From CAUZWH01 sp965247665 (GTDB lineage: Bacteria; Pseudomonadota; Alphaproteobacteria; SHVV01): 64,000 nt of DNA. Every line of letters starts with the position of its first letter. The first letter of the stretch is position 1. Below, in pieces: positions 25,950-34,782 of the stretch. The stretch is taken from contig CBDFHH010000005.1 of the NCBI GenBank assembly GCA_965247665.1, forward strand, positions 248,001 to 312,000. Reading direction: 5' to 3'. Under the pieces are notes generated by a model. It saw only the letters and a list, made by a program, of their open reading frames with translations, was not told the DNA's origin and ran no database searches. Both the position numbers and the translations under genes were made by a program.

Positions 25950-26229
25950 GGATCGAAGGCGAGGCGGCGAACTGCGACAGGGGTACTGGTTGCGGCGCGC
26001 ACACACCCTCTTCCTCGACAGAGCGGAAGTCTTGCTATCCGAACTTCCCGGTGGCCTTGATGCCTGAGGTCATCGGTTGGGGGATGGTGACCGTAATGCC
26101 GGCCTGATCGCATGCCAGGATCTGATCGCTGTTGAAGCAGCCGCGGTCGGCGGCGACTTCGAGCTTGTCGACGTTCAGAGCGGCCTGGGTCTGCCGCGCC
26201 ATCGGAGAGAGCTGGCGCACCCAGCGCAA
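25950..26229 (-). pseudogene. IS1182-family transposase fragment
   Basis: On the minus strand the frame reads AALNVDKLEVAADRGCFNS then ILACDQAGITVTIPQPM and SGIKATGKFG, followed by a TAG in place of the usual lysine and then QDFRSVEEEGVCAP. This matches the middle of IS1182-type DDE transposases (DRGYF, EACGI.V.LPKP, GRFGK.DF). Both ends are missing, so it is an inactive scrap. Confidence 0.75.
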
Positions 26230-26242
26230 ACGGCAGATATTC

Positions 26243-26461
26243 GGGCGACTGACCGACTGGAGCTTCGAGGTAAATATCTACGAGGTTCCCGACCTCGAGG
26301 CGTTCCTGCAGGCAGCACTTCTGCTGCCGCGCTCGCTCACCTCGGATTTCAACTTCCCGAGCTGGCACTATTTCGGCCGCGGCTCGGGTGAGCAGGGAGA
26401 CTACCACCGCTACCAACAGCTCGGCACCGAGCGCGAGAGCCGGCTCGTGGAGGTCGAGTAG
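26243..26461 (+). other. Unidentified gene fragment
   Basis: An open stretch reading GRLTDWSFEVNIYEVPDLE and later TSDFNFPSWHYFGRGSGEQ with balanced amino-acid composition, unlike GC-noise frames nearby, and ending in a TAG at 26459. It probably is a remnant of a real gene broken on its 5' side. I do not recognise the family. Confidence 0.4.
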
Positions 26462-26665
26462 GGCGGCTGCGGCTACCGGTTTTTCGGGCTTCGATCAACC
26501 CGCGCCGTCCGAGATCACGAGCAGGGGATCGCCGAGGCCGCGCCTGCGCGTACCCCGGAAGAAAACGCTCGCCGTCTCCGCGTCCTCCTTGGAGCCGGCC
26601 ATCGGGTGCAGCACGACGTTCGCGCCGCTCGCCGTGAAGCCCCGGGCCGCCGGAACCAACTCGCG
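26455..26665 (-). pseudogene. IS256-family (mutator) transposase fragment
   Basis: On the minus strand the frame reads VVLHPMAGSKEDAETASVFF then GLGDPLLVISDGAG, matching the IS256 core around the second catalytic Asp (SDGA), with a frame change continuing as GLIEARKT. N- and C-terminal parts are missing. It lies back to back with the helicase remnant. Confidence 0.75.
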
Positions 26666-26689
26666 TTTCCGACCGGGACAGGCAGGACG

Positions 26690-27360
26690 AGGTGTCGACC
26701 GTCCTGTTGTTGGGCCGCAACGGGCACACGCGCCTGGAGAACATGGCCCAACTCGCGAGGAAACATCCTGATCCAAACCTCTCCTACATGACCGTGCACC
26801 GCTCAAAGGGCGCGAGGCCGATCACGTCGTCGTGCTTCGGAACGTACGGCTTTCGTACCGAGATCACCGATGACCCGCTGCTCGATCCGGTTCTCGCGGC
26901 GCCCGAAGGGTGTGCGCATGCCGAGCAACGGCGTCTCTTCCATGTCGCCGTCACTTGCGCTCGGCGGGGCGCCTTTCTGCCGGCCGATGGCGAACTCCTT
27001 CCCCCTGCGTCAACGAACCGGCGAACGACGGCTATGACGTTACCGTGTTCGGTCGGCCGCCGGAGGGTGACGTTGCCTGCCCTCGATGCGTCGAAGGACG
27101 CTTGGCGTGCCGCGAAAACAGGCGGGACCGGAGCGTGTTCCACGGTTGCGCACACGAGCCGTAGTGCGAGCACGGGCAGCCCGCCTGTCCCCATTGCGGG
27201 ACCGGATTACCGTTCAAGGCCGACGGCACTTTCCGTTGCCGCGACTGTGGCCGGTCGGTCGAGGAATACCCTCGCTGCGACGGGTGGCTTCGAGCCCGGC
27301 AGGGAAAGTACGGGCCGTTTTCGGTTTTTCGAATTACCCTGACTGCCACGATATGAGAAG
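26690..27360 (+). pseudogene. Helicase IV-like (UvrD/HelD) C-terminal remnant with zinc ribbons
   Basis: Decayed 3' part of a superfamily I helicase. It shows STVLLLGRNGHTRLE, motif V-like MTVHRSKG, then YGFRTEITDDPLLDPVL and AEQRRLFHVAVTCARRG (motif VI with the usual T-R pair altered). Beyond stops and frame changes come zinc-ribbon pieces: CPRCVEGRLACRE, CPHCGTGLPFKADG, CRDCGRSVEEYPRCDGWL and FGFSNYPDC, resembling the topoisomerase-like ribbons at the end of some HelD proteins. Several frameshifts make it non-functional. Confidence 0.7.
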
Positions 27361-27459
27361 CATCGGCCCGGGAGTGCCGCGGCCGACCGCTTCAAACGAT
27401 GAACCCAAGTCTCGGCAGTGGACGATGATTTGGGGCCGGTTGCCGCGAATTGACATACG

Positions 27460-29283
27460 ATGGATTCTGCCGCCTCACCCTCCGAAGCCAAATACGCGGT
27501 CCTGCGCGAGACTTTCGGCTTCGATTCCTTCCGCTCGGGCCAGGAGACGGTGATCGATACGCTGCTCGCCGGCCGCAACGTGCTCGCGGTGATGCCGACC
27601 GGCGCCGGCAAGTCGCTGTGCTACCAGGTACCGGCACTCGTGCGCGATGGGCTCGCCGTCGTGGTGTCGCCGTTGGTCTCTCTGATGCGTGACCAGGTGA
27701 GTGCGCTCACCCTCGCCGGAGTCGCCGCCGACACGATCAACTCGGCGAACGACCGGGCGACCAACGTCGAGGTATGGCGGCGCGCACGGAGCGGCACGCT
27801 CAAGCTGCTCTATTTGTCGCCTGAGCGACTGATGACCGAGGCGATGCTCTCGGCGCTGGTTCGGCTGGAGCTTTCCCTGATCGCGGTCGACGAGGCGCAC
27901 TGTATCTCCCAGTGGGGGCCCGCCTTCCGCCCGGAATACGCTGACTTGGCACGGCTGCGTGAGCTCTTCCCGGAAACTCCGGTCGCCGCGATGACGGCGA
28001 CGGCGGACGAGATCACCCGCGCCGACATTGTGGCGCAACTGTTCGCCGGGGACGCCGAGACCCACATACAGGGCTTCGACCGGCCCAACATCAGGCTGTC
28101 GGTCGCCGCCAAAGCCGGCGGCAACCGCCTGCTGCTCGACTTTCTGGCGCGGCACGAGGGAGCCAGCGGCATCGTCTACTGCCTGTCGCGCAAAAAAACC
28201 GAGGGGACGGCGGCGCTGCTTAACGACCACGGCATCCCCGCGCTCGCCTACCACGCCGGCATGGACAAGGCTGTGCGCGACGCCAACCAGAACGCCTTCA
28301 TGACCGACCCCGGCACCGTCATGGTGGCGACCATCGCCTTCGGCATGGGCATCGACAAATCCGACATCCGTTTCGTATTTCACGCCGATATGCCGGCCTC
28401 CATCGAGGCCTACTACCAGGAGCTCGGCCGCGCCGGCCGCGACGGCGCGCCGGCCGAGACGCATATGCTGTTCGGCCTCGACGACATCCGCATGCGCCGC
28501 GCCTTCATCGAAGGGGAGGATACGGATGCGGATCGCAAGCGGCGCGAGCACCAGCGGCTCGACGCGCTGGTCGGTTATTGCGAATCTCCGACATGCCGGC
28601 GACGCACCCTGCTCGCCTATTTCGGGGAGGCGATCGACGCCTGCGGCAATTGCGACGTTTGCCTCAGCCCGGTCGAGCTCGCCGACGGCACCGAATTCGC
28701 CCGAATGGCGCTGTCGGCGGTCTACCGCACCAGCCAGAGCTTCGGTGCCGCGCACATCGTCGACGTGCTGCGGGGCATCGAGACTGACAAGGTGGCGCGC
28801 GCTGGTCACCATCGGCTGCCGACCTTCGGCGTCGGCGCCGAGATCACAAAACAGGAATGGCGCGCGCTGCTGCGCCAGCTCGTCAGCGCCGGCTTTCTTG
28901 TGCAAGATATCGCCGCCTATGGCGGCTTGCGCATTACCGAAGCCGGCCGCGTTTTGCTGCGCGGCGAATCGACCTTCGAGTACCGCGGGCCGGCGCAAAT
29001 GCCGCGCACCCGAACGGTTCGCGACGCGACCGAGGCCGCACCTGCGACACCGCCGAGCGCCGCCGACCAGGCGCTGCTCGACCGGCTGAAGGTACTGCGG
29101 CTGCGGCTCGCGAGGGAGCGCGGTGTGCCCGCCTACGTGATCTTCGCCGACCGCTCGCTTGAGGAAATGGCACAGCGCCGCCCCGCGACGCACGACGCGT
29201 TTGCCGAGATTAATGGCGTCGGCGCGGTCAAGCTGCGTGAATTCGCCGACATATTCCTGGCCGAGATCGCGGGCACGCCGTGA
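27460..29283 (+). CDS. recQ: ATP-dependent DNA helicase RecQ
   Basis: A 607-residue superfamily II 3'-5' helicase for recombination repair. Order: helicase motif I MPTGAGKS (about residues 45-52), DEAH box DEAHCISQWG, helicase C-terminal domain with ELGRAGRDG, zinc-binding cysteines (CRRRTLLAYF, CGNCDVC), winged helix and a C-terminal HRDC domain. The aromatic-rich loop reads QWGPAFRPEY where E. coli has QWGHDFRPEY. The gene is complete despite lying inside a decayed island. Confidence 0.93.
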   Translation: MDSAASPSEAKYAVLRETFGFDSFRSGQETVIDTLLAGRNVLAVMPTGAGKSLCYQVPALVRDGLAVVVSPLVSLMRDQVSALTLAGVAADTINSANDRATNVEVWRRARSGTLKLLYLSPERLMTEAMLSALVRLELSLIAVDEAHCISQWGPAFRPEYADLARLRELFPETPVAAMTATADEITRADIVAQLFAGDAETHIQGFDRPNIRLSVAAKAGGNRLLLDFLARHEGASGIVYCLSRKKTEGTAALLNDHGIPALAYHAGMDKAVRDANQNAFMTDPGTVMVATIAFGMGIDKSDIRFVFHADMPASIEAYYQELGRAGRDGAPAETHMLFGLDDIRMRRAFIEGEDTDADRKRREHQRLDALVGYCESPTCRRRTLLAYFGEAIDACGNCDVCLSPVELADGTEFARMALSAVYRTSQSFGAAHIVDVLRGIETDKVARAGHHRLPTFGVGAEITKQEWRALLRQLVSAGFLVQDIAAYGGLRITEAGRVLLRGESTFEYRGPAQMPRTRTVRDATEAAPATPPSAADQALLDRLKVLRLRLARERGVPAYVIFADRSLEEMAQRRPATHDAFAEINGVGAVKLREFADIFLAEIAGTP

Positions 29284-29531
29284 GCGCCGTCGCCGGTATT
29301 GACGAGGCCCGGCTGGGCGGCTTCGCGAGGATCGCCCACACGTTCGGCGCCGCGCCGCCCGTCGTGGTCGCAGCCTGAAGCATCATCGGACCGCCGGCAC
29401 CGCCAAGCCGTCCGTCGAGCAATCGGTCGTTCGATCGGGGTGTCGGTCGCCCTGCGCCGGCGATCGCCAACCATCTCCGCCCGAGCGGCTGCCCAACTGG
29501 AGGGGGGTCGAGCTACGGTTCGTTCCCTCCA

Positions 29532-29696
29532 TCATCCCAAGGCGGCCTGAAGATTGGTCGACGCGTCCTCCGCCGCCTGCTTTACCCGATTCGCCACAAC
29601 CTGCGCGCAGCGCGTCGGGGTCTGCAGTTGAGCGTAACGGGCATCTTGCCGATCCGGGATCGGGACCGACACGCACAATTTCTCGGACACGCGCAC
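29532..29696 (-). CDS. Possible small gene or gene tail, 54 codons
   Basis: A minus-strand frame from GTG 29696 with balanced composition: EKLCVSVPIPDRQDARYA and a helical C-terminus VANRVKQAAEDASTNLQAAL. A TGA lies just upstream, so it is either a tiny gene with GTG start or the 3' end of a broken gene. No family recognised. Confidence 0.3.
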   Translation of the reverse strand: MRVSEKLCVSVPIPDRQDARYAQLQTPTRCAQVVANRVKQAAEDASTNLQAALG

Positions 29697-29798
29697 AACT
29701 TCGCTCCCTCATGGGTCCACAGTGGGTCCACACGCCAAATGGCCCGATCGTCGGAACAGCGAAAGCCCATTAAGTCTGTGACCCAACGGGCCTTATTT

Positions 29799-29842
29799 GA
29801 TTGCGAGGGCCGGATTTGAAGCTGTGACCCTCAGCCTATGAG
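29799..29842 (-). other. tRNA 3'-half-like remnant
   Basis: The minus strand contains CTCATAGGCTGAGGGTCACA followed by GCTTCAAATC and CCTCGCAATCA, resembling the anticodon-arm to acceptor part of an elongator tRNA with a CAT anticodon. The T-stem does not pair properly and no 5' half is present, so it is not a functional tRNA; such pieces often mark integration sites. Confidence 0.35.
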
Positions 29843-30097
29843 GTGTGTCGTTGACGGCGTGATCCGCGCTGCGCTGCCGCCGGCTGGTTCGATGCTCTTA
29901 TGCTCTTAACGTTCGTTGCCTTCGGCGTTTTCGCCTGGGCGCCTGCCGCCCCTCGTCGGCGCGCCGCGCGGGACGTCCCGGTCAATCCTGATGTGCCGAC
30001 CTGTCTGGTCGGCGCGATCATGCTTTGCCCGCTCGCCTGTGTCGGCCTATTCCGGAAAGCCAATCGAGCGCCCGAAAGAAGAACCGCTTGAACGTCG

Positions 30098-31222
30098 TCA
30101 ACCGTCATGAGCGACGAGATCGTGTTCGTGCACACGGAGGCCGAGGCCTGGCGCTCTGGCATCCATGGCGGCGGCGGGGCGCAATTCGCCGCCTTCCCCG
30201 AACATCAAGCACGGCGTCGTGAGATCTCGTTGCAGCAGGTGCGTGCCGTAGGCGCCTTCCATCGCCACGATGCCGTCGCCGAGCGCTTGCGCCAGGGCGA
30301 GTGCGGCGCGGGTCAGGATGCTGGTTTCACCAACATGCGCGCCGACGATGACGCCGATGCCCCGACCGGCAGCTTCTTCGGCAAAGGCGAGGGAGCGCAG
30401 CAACCCGCCCATCTTCGATATCCGCAAGTTGACAATCCAGTGGTTGGCGTCCTGTAGGGCATCGAGTTGCGCTGCACGAAGCAGGCTCTCATCGAGGATG
30501 ATCTGCACGCCACAATCTTCAGCAACGGTACGGAGGCCGCCGATGTCGCCTGCCGTGAGCGGTTCCTCAATGGCGAAGAATGGGAAGCCAAGTTTCGCCA
30601 GGAACGAGGTGCAATCGGCGACAGTGCGCCAAAGATTGTTGGCATCGAGCCTCAGGCGAACGGCCTGGTTTCCGCGATTGCGGAAATGCGCGAGCTTGGC
30701 TCGATCGCGACCGATATCGCCGGAGACCTTCAGCTTGAAGTCACGGAATCCGGCCCGCCAATAGCGACGGAATTGCAGCCAGAACAGCAAGCGATTGTTG
30801 TCGCCGAGCACGGCCGAGTAACGGAACGATGCGTCGAGGGACGGCAGGCCAAGCAGCGCTTCCAGCGGTTGTGATTGCGTCTTGCCGAAAAGGTCGAGCA
30901 GCGCCAGTTCCATAGCGCAGAATGCGGCGGGATTGGCGTCGATGGCTTCGCCGTTGCGGTTGATCCAGCCGCGCAATCCGTCGAGCGAAGTGACCTCTGC
31001 GGCAACCGAATCGCGGTGTTCTGCGATGAATTGCGCTGCCGAGCCTGTCGTCTCGCCGGTGACATAGTCGCGGGGGCAGCCTTCGCCATAGCCGATCGCT
31101 CCGTCGCTAGAGCGCACCGCGACGATAACGTTTTCGGCAGACGCGCGGCTCGCCGATGCATGTCGGAAGACGAGCTTGAACGGTACCGGGAAGCCGAAGA
31201 CCTCGAGTGCGTCAAGCTTCAT
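30098..31222 (-). CDS. Enolase-superfamily protein, dipeptide epimerase/N-acylamino acid racemase-like
   Basis: A 374-residue muconate-lactonizing-type enzyme. It has the full catalytic set of the MLE/dipeptide epimerase branch: KLK at 163-165, metal ligands D193 (RLDANN), E219 (AIEEPL) and D244 (LDES), and the second general base K270 (RISKMGG). Lysines on both faces fit 1,1-proton transfer, i.e. racemisation or epimerisation, but also o-succinylbenzoate synthase. Its ATG overlaps the GH3 stop (ATGA), so it is the last gene of a coupled operon. That partnership suggests an N-acyl or peptidyl amino acid as substrate (inference). Confidence 0.8.
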   Translation of the reverse strand: MKLDALEVFGFPVPFKLVFRHASASRASAENVIVAVRSSDGAIGYGEGCPRDYVTGETTGSAAQFIAEHRDSVAAEVTSLDGLRGWINRNGEAIDANPAAFCAMELALLDLFGKTQSQPLEALLGLPSLDASFRYSAVLGDNNRLLFWLQFRRYWRAGFRDFKLKVSGDIGRDRAKLAHFRNRGNQAVRLRLDANNLWRTVADCTSFLAKLGFPFFAIEEPLTAGDIGGLRTVAEDCGVQIILDESLLRAAQLDALQDANHWIVNLRISKMGGLLRSLAFAEEAAGRGIGVIVGAHVGETSILTRAALALAQALGDGIVAMEGAYGTHLLQRDLTTPCLMFGEGGELRPAAAMDARAPGLGLRVHEHDLVAHDG

Positions 31223-32892
31223 GGGCTGACTGTATGCGCGACGTGGGCTGCGAAATCGAAGCTGCAGTCTTTGGCATACTGCAAGTGCAACACTTTGAAT
31301 TGTGCGTCGCGCTGACCGTTGGCAACGCAATGCCGGCGGTAGGCGTCGGCCGTGCCGGCGGCAAGGCGATGCACCTGCGGCGGCTCTAGGCGTAGGCTCG
31401 ACCGTTTCGCGTCGTATTCGAGATTAAGTGCGCGCAGTTGCGCATCGACAGCCTTGTTCAGGGCATCGGCAGAAACATGTCCGCCGGTGGCCTCAAGGTA
31501 CGTCACATATTGTGCGCGCTCTTCGTCGGCCAGCGTCACGAAGAAGACCGGGCTTAACGCCCAATCTGCGCACGCCGATTCGAGGGCCTGGATGAACTGA
31601 TTCTCATAGAGTTTTTCGCCGGTGATGTTGGTGACGCCCTTGCCCTTCTGAACGAAAGCGAGCGTCGGCGTCGCGCTGATCCGCCCGTTTACCGTGACGA
31701 TATCGTTGATGTCGTAGCGATAGAGTCCATCTGGTGTCGTGACAAAGACGTAATAGAACTCGCCTTCCGAAAGCTCGTGTAGGCCGAGAAAGTCATCACT
31801 ACCGGCCTCCCACGCGTCGCGCCGGACGAATTCGAAGAAGTGATCATTCAGAGTCGGCAAACAAGCGTTGCGCGCCACGTCCACGTTCAGGGTGCCGCGA
31901 AACTCGCTGGCAACGTAACCCACCTCGATCAGTTTGGTCTTTGCCGGATAGCGGCCCCGCAAGTTGGCCAGCGGAACGCCGCAGCTGCCGCCGGTCCATG
32001 TAACAATCGCGGCCAGGTCGGGCCAAAGGTCCGCGTATGTGAGGACATCCTGACGTTCATACAGCCTGGTCAATTCGCGTGAACGCTGCGGCACGCTGCT
32101 GAATGACGCTGCAATGGCCGAACGCTGCTCGGGTGTCACGCTATCTTCGATCGACAGCCGGCCAGCATTGAGATCAGACAAAAGTTGCTCGGCTTCATCG
32201 TTGATGACATCGAGCAGCTTGACCAGCGTGGAAGGATTGGCCGTGGCGACACCGGTAACGTCGCCCGCAGCCATCGCCAACGCGGCGATGACGTAGTAGC
32301 GCGTCCCGTAGTCGGTAATGGCGAATACTTCCGGAGGCAGAACAAACTTGGATCGGATCACCGTCGGCTGGGATTCGTAGATAAGACCGCTGGCCGATCC
32401 GTAAGGCTTGCCGTTCGTCGTATGGCCTTCGATCGCCGGACTGCCGATGCCGAGAATCCTGCCGCGAAACGCGCCGGACCCCGAATACTGGGCATAAGCG
32501 GCAACGCTCTGGAAGTTTCGGATGCGGGCAATCCCGGCCTCAGTCAGGGGTATGTCTTTCGGGGCCCCAACCGTTCCGCTGGTGCGCTGGTAGAAGACCG
32601 GCGGCAGCGCCGTGAGCGCAGGCGCATCGGTACCTTCCTGCCGTTCCACATAAGGGCGCAGGCGCTCGTAGTCTTGTACGGGCACTGCCTGTCGAAAAGC
32701 ATCCGCGCCGTCAATTGCCGCGAAGCGGTGTTCGCGACCGAAATCCGTTGCGGCGTTAGCGGTGAGGATGCGCTTCAATACATCCCGCTGAGCAGCTTCC
32801 GGATTCGCTGCCGCACCGAGCAGGCGGCGCCACGGCCCAAACCGGGTGCGTGCCATGCCGGCCGCAAGCACAGCGTTTGCGATCATACCCAT
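31219..32892 (-). CDS. GH3-family acyl-adenylating enzyme (amido synthetase-like)
   Basis: A 557-residue member of the GH3 auxin-responsive family, whose plant members adenylate a carboxylic acid and join it to an amino acid. The three GH3 nucleotide motifs are recognisable: TSGTVGAPKDIPLT (about 104-117), GYVASEFRG and GLYRYDINDIV. The C-terminal domain has GEKLYENQFIQALESA, the family's KLYE segment. It starts 7 bases after the hydroxylase stop and overlaps the racemase-like gene by four bases. Acid and amine substrates are unknown. Confidence 0.85.
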   Translation of the reverse strand: MGMIANAVLAAGMARTRFGPWRRLLGAAANPEAAQRDVLKRILTANAATDFGREHRFAAIDGADAFRQAVPVQDYERLRPYVERQEGTDAPALTALPPVFYQRTSGTVGAPKDIPLTEAGIARIRNFQSVAAYAQYSGSGAFRGRILGIGSPAIEGHTTNGKPYGSASGLIYESQPTVIRSKFVLPPEVFAITDYGTRYYVIAALAMAAGDVTGVATANPSTLVKLLDVINDEAEQLLSDLNAGRLSIEDSVTPEQRSAIAASFSSVPQRSRELTRLYERQDVLTYADLWPDLAAIVTWTGGSCGVPLANLRGRYPAKTKLIEVGYVASEFRGTLNVDVARNACLPTLNDHFFEFVRRDAWEAGSDDFLGLHELSEGEFYYVFVTTPDGLYRYDINDIVTVNGRISATPTLAFVQKGKGVTNITGEKLYENQFIQALESACADWALSPVFFVTLADEERAQYVTYLEATGGHVSADALNKAVDAQLRALNLEYDAKRSSLRLEPPQVHRLAAGTADAYRRHCVANGQRDAQFKVLHLQYAKDCSFDFAAHVAHTVSP

Positions 32893-32899
32893 GTCGCCG

Positions 32900-33784
32900 T
32901 CAGCTCCTTTCCAGTCCGCGCATGAAAGGCGTCGTCATCTGCGCGGCGAAACCTGTGGGATAGCTTCGGTTCAACAAACCGAGCGGGCCGACCTCCCGAT
33001 CGCGGGGCAGAAACCGGGTGCCGAATAGCGAGTCCCAGACGATCAGATTGTTGCCGAAGTTGGTGTCGGATTCGGACGGCAGTTTGGAATGGTGCCAGCG
33101 ATGCAGCTCCGGCCCGCTGACGATGTAGTTCAGGGGTCCCAGGCGGACGGCACAGTTCGAATGCTGGAAGAAACCGTTGATGGCATAGAAGGTGAAGTAG
33201 AGCGCCAATACGGCTTCCGGCACGCCGACGAGCACGAAGGGCAGAGAATCCACAGCGTATTGCACCGCCTTCTCGCCGGGGTGAAAGCGACCCACGTTGA
33301 GCCAATAGAGCTTGTGCGGTGAATGATGCACCGCATGGAAACGCCACATCGGCGTTACTCCATGAAACGCGCGATGCAACCAATAGCGCAGGAAGTCGGA
33401 GATCAGCAGCATCAGCACCGCCTGTAGCGGCGCGGGCAGCTCGCGGGGCCAGATGTCGGCAACGATCCAACCGCGCGCTTCGACGGCGGCGGCTAAGGAA
33501 AAGACGGCGAGCAGCGACAGCAAGTACGGCAACAGGATCTGTACCAGCACCAAAAAGACGGCATCGTTGGCAACGTCGCCACGCTGCGGTCGCCAGACTG
33601 CGCGATAGGGCAATACCAGTTCGTGTAGCGTGATCAGCACGGCGGCAACGGCGACCGCGACATAAGTGCAAATCATCAACGGCAGACCGGTCGTGCGCAG
33701 AACATGGTAGAGCGCGAAGCCGAACACCATCATCGCGGGATAGGAAAGTACCTGGACCAGCCGAGCGAGGACGCCTGTGTTCAT
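32900..33784 (-). CDS. Fatty acid hydroxylase/sterol desaturase family membrane protein
   Basis: A 294-residue integral membrane di-iron enzyme. Histidine clusters expected for the family are present: HRAFH (137-141), HAVHH (150-154) and HRWHH (228-232), plus H208 in FFQHSN. About four to five hydrophobic helices surround them. Known members hydroxylate fatty acids, sterols, carotenoids or cleave alkylglycerols. The ATG at 33784 overlaps the upstream membrane protein stop (ATGA). In this operon it may hydroxylate the lipid or acyl chain used by the GH3 protein (inference). Confidence 0.87.
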   Translation of the reverse strand: MNTGVLARLVQVLSYPAMMVFGFALYHVLRTTGLPLMICTYVAVAVAAVLITLHELVLPYRAVWRPQRGDVANDAVFLVLVQILLPYLLSLLAVFSLAAAVEARGWIVADIWPRELPAPLQAVLMLLISDFLRYWLHRAFHGVTPMWRFHAVHHSPHKLYWLNVGRFHPGEKAVQYAVDSLPFVLVGVPEAVLALYFTFYAINGFFQHSNCAVRLGPLNYIVSGPELHRWHHSKLPSESDTNFGNNLIVWDSLFGTRFLPRDREVGPLGLLNRSYPTGFAAQMTTPFMRGLERS

Positions 33785-34254
33785 GTCTCTGGCGCCTTCG
33801 TTTGGCAATGCCGAACGCCATTCAAGAAGTAGAGCCCCAGAACGAGCAGGTACGATGCCAGCCCCAGATGGAAGAACGCCGGTAGCGGTTTCGCGAACCA
33901 CGGCACGTCGGACAGCCACGTCATGCCGGCCAGCAGCCGGAACAACATGACGCTGAAATAGAGTCCGCCGAGACCAAAGCAGAGCCTATGGCGCCACCGA
34001 CCAGATGACAGGGCACTCATGCGCACGCGCCAGGCAATCACGACCATAACGTTAAAGATGACGACCTGACTTGCAACCAACGCCGGATAGGGCAGGGCGC
34101 CGCTATGCCAGGCGGCAAAGGATGGCAGCATTGGCAGTTCGAAGACGGCCTGCAGCAGCTGCGCGACAACGCGAAAGCCAAACAGCCCCGCCAGCGCAAA
34201 CAAATAGCGCGCATAGATGCGACCCGTCTGGAGTCCGCCCTGGTGCGCCGTCAT
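33781..34254 (-). CDS. Four-helix membrane protein of unknown function
   Basis: A 157-residue protein with four predicted transmembrane segments at about residues 15-37, 55-75, 92-110 and 124-145 and no recognised motif. It is the first gene of the four-gene operon and overlaps the hydroxylase by four bases, so a structural or electron-supplying role for that enzyme is possible. Nothing in the sequence proves this. Upstream is remnant DNA, and the promoter is not evident. Confidence 0.7.
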   Translation of the reverse strand: MTAHQGGLQTGRIYARYLFALAGLFGFRVVAQLLQAVFELPMLPSFAAWHSGALPYPALVASQVVIFNVMVVIAWRVRMSALSSGRWRHRLCFGLGGLYFSVMLFRLLAGMTWLSDVPWFAKPLPAFFHLGLASYLLVLGLYFLNGVRHCQTKAPET

Positions 34255-34329
34255 GGTCCGTTGATCACTGCGATCTTTGCGGATGAGCGCAAAAGAATGT
34301 GGCTACATTATTGCGAACAGCTATACGCG

Positions 34330-34642
34330 TTCTCCGGCGAGCGGGCGCTTCCCTCGCCGCCCAGGAGCCCTGCCCTCCGGGCCGGCCGCGCCCTGGCGAC
34401 TCGGGCGGCTGGCGATCGTCGAGGATCGCCGCGACCAGGCCGAGCGCCGGTAGGGTGAGGCACAGGATGCGGCTCACACAGGAGGGGTTGATGCCCTCGG
34501 CCCGGTCGATCTCGTCGACCGTGCCGCGGACCCCGATCTCCAGGAGACTGCGCCAGCGGAAAGCGCCCCCAAGAACTTTGACGAGGGTGCTATCGGTGTG
34601 GTTCCGCGGCGAAGACGCGCCATGCGGCTGGATTATCTGCAC
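34330..34642 (-). pseudogene. HTH-type conserved phage/mobile protein remnant, copy 1
   Basis: The minus-strand frame reads RWRSLLEIGVRGTVDEIDRA, then EGINPSCVSRILCLTLPAL and AAILDDRQPPE before it dissolves into Pro/Arg noise. This matches a small helix-turn-helix family commonly found next to recombinases in alphaproteobacteria (pattern AxxEGIxxSYVxRxLRLTLLAPDIVEAILDGRQ). C-terminus is lost by frameshift. A second copy lies at 36296-36495. Confidence 0.65.
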
Positions 34643-34782
34643 GGCCGCCCAGTTTCCATGCTCGGAGGGTGTGGCGTTTATTGCGTGGGTAAAGGGCGCC
34701 GGACTATCGTTCGTCCGAAGCGGGCCGCGTCACCCTGGGCGGCGCGCGACCGGACGGACGGGTCCATCTCGGGAAGTCGGAC

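Larger units (their letters stand above)
29284..30097. other. Long intergenic region at the island edge
   Basis: About 810 bases after recQ without a confident gene. It contains one small minus-strand frame (29532-29696) and a tRNA 3'-half-like remnant (about 29799-29842), both listed separately. The remainder gives only Arg/Pro-rich noise frames. It forms the boundary to the intact GH3 operon. Confidence 0.5.

Noticed and set aside
22045..27360. Functional restriction or defence island
   Set aside because: The hsdR and helicase pieces are truncated and frameshifted, and no methylase or specificity gene is present.
29836..30162. Minus-strand frame overlapping the end of the enolase-superfamily gene
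   Set aside because: It is Arg/Ala-rich, conflicts with a real gene end and has no recognisable features.
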